Shown: piece by piece, positions 62,860 through 64,000 of the stretch
Position numbering within the stretch: the first letter of the stretch is position 1
Layout of the letters: the number at the start of each line of letters is the position of its first letter
Assembly: GCF_014805685.1 (NCBI RefSeq)
Contig: NC_060904.1
Coordinates: 14,495,811-14,559,810 of the forward strand
Reading direction: 5' to 3'
DNA from: Silurus meridionalis
Taxonomy: Eukaryota > Chordata > Actinopteri > Siluriformes > Siluridae
Length of the DNA stretch: 64,000 bases
Made by a program: the position numbers and the translations under genes
The notes under the pieces: generated by a model
Told to the model about the DNA's origin: nothing
The model's database searches: none
The model's input: the letters and a program-made list of their open reading frames with translations, nothing else

Positions 62860-63209
62860 GCTTGTTATAACGTGGTCAGTCTGTTCACAACAGTCATGGT
62901 TGGGCTTAAATAAAGGATGATTATTAAAACGGTCTTAAAATATATTTGCGAAAACTTTGACTGACAAAACGCAATGCAAATACGATCAGTTGCAATGGAA
63001 ATATTTTTCCATCATCATTTTGGGGTGATTCTGTTTGCTTTGTGAGAGAGAAGTCATGGTTGTAATGATGGTAGAAGCTGTAATTAGTTTCCTTCTACCC
63101 CATTGAATGTTGTCTGTTTATTTAAATATTATATTGGAATATTCTCCTTGCATTGATTATCACCATCATAATTTGGATAGATTTTTGAAGGATTTCAAAG
63201 TCACATGGG

Positions 63210-63595
63210 CACAACAGGTACAACCCTGTTCCCATATGACAGTACCCCTAAAGCCAGCTCCATAAAGATATGGTTTACATGGGTTGAACGGTAAGATCTG
63301 GAATGGCCTGCTATTCAGCTCTGACCTTAACCCTAATGAATTTATACCTTTGGGATAAATGTAAACACTGACTGCACCGCAGGCCTCCTCACCTGACCTA
63401 CATCAGTACCTGACTTTACTAACACCCTTGTGGCTGAATAAGCAAATCTCCACAAGTACACTCCAAAATCTAGAGGAACATCTTCCCAGAAGAATGGAAG
63501 TTATTATTAGAGCAAATACGGACTAAATGCAGAATGGGATGCTCAAAAAGCAGATATGAATCTTATGGTCTGGTGTATACAAACTTTTTCCAATT
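63210..63595 (+). mobile_element. Decayed Tc1/mariner-like element
   Basis: Blocks in order: 'gctccataaagatatggttt', 'gaatggcctgctattcagct', 'ctgaccttaaccctaatgaa' (the SPDLNP-type region), 'gcaggcctcctcacctgacc' and 'cttcccagaagaatgg', ending near 'gtgtatacaaactttttcc'. Most complete of this family's decayed copies here. Confidence 0.65.
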
Positions 63596-64000
63596 TACAA
63601 ATTCCTATTTTAACAATGTTGCAAATTATAATAATATTAATATCTCTAATATTGCATTAAAATTAGACTTCAACTATCATTTGTATATATTATATATTTT
63701 GTGGCTGATGTTTGACTTGATTCAGAACAATGCAATAGATAGGAAGCGTTTAATTTTTTTTTTTTTGGCATGTATTTATGCAAAACACAAAGAAATATTA
63801 GTTATGCTTTTCCTAATGATGTTACTTAGCTGGTTATCTTTTTTTTTTTTTTTTTTGTGCCTGTGGTGTTGCAGTGAATCATGCCCATCTGACTGTTTTC
63901 CCATTAGACTAAATGGCTATTGCAGTGTGACCCTGTAGGATTTTACACTGGGTTTGTTTTACATACTTATTGGTTGTTGTTAAGTAATTAATAAGAACAG

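Noticed and set aside
1..64000. CRISPR arrays, bacterial operons, phage or integrated virus genes
   Set aside because: None seen. Direct repeats present are microsatellites, two tandem duplications and transposon ends.

Overview
This is vertebrate nuclear DNA: AT-rich, with GT-AG introns, short exons and dense interspersed repeats. The gene families (FCGBP-like, NCAM-like and SULT2-like) and the repeat classes point to a teleost fish. The repeats are several Tc1/mariner families, RTE LINE tails, hAT-like ends and an L2-type tail ending in a TTGACT repeat. An otophysan, perhaps a catfish, is my best guess, inferred from the repeat flavour only. I see no CRISPR array, bacterial operon or viral gene.

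Layout. 1-5.6 kb is intergenic with one nested Tc1-like relic. 5.7-17.7 kb (+ strand) holds an IgGFc-binding-protein-like (FCGBP-like) gene. Its 13 coding exons encode a signal peptide, an IgGFc-binding region and four VWD-C8 units joined by TIL modules. Four of these exons each carry a 1-2 base deletion that breaks the frame. 19.4-29.5 kb (- strand, convergent) holds an NCAM-family adhesion gene with four Ig and two FN3 domains and a palmitoylation-type membrane exon. That last exon lies in a roughly 0.93 kb tandem duplication, so the gene has two candidate 3' ends. 29.8-49.5 kb is a gene-poor stretch with a 1.48 kb near-identical tandem duplication, many transposon relics, a tRNA-Glu pseudogene and a nearly complete DD37E Tc1-type transposon. 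49.5-55.7 kb and 58.5-62.9 kb (- strand) hold two complete tandem SULT2-type cytosolic sulfotransferase genes of 295 and 288 codons, each with six exons of matching phase.

How the genes work. The three gene types do not form one pathway. The FCGBP-like product should be a secreted, mucus-type protein. The NCAM-like product should be a cell-surface adhesion molecule. The two SULT2 enzymes should sulfate hydroxysteroid- or alcohol-type substrates using PAPS. The main points for a second look are the duplicated NCAM terminal exon whose reading end comes from a transposon, a 3-base micro-exon candidate matching the mammalian NCAM AAG exon in position and effect, a decayed second copy of the FCGBP signal exon, and a run of indels that are all deletions. 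That last pattern raises the question of assembly error versus real decay.
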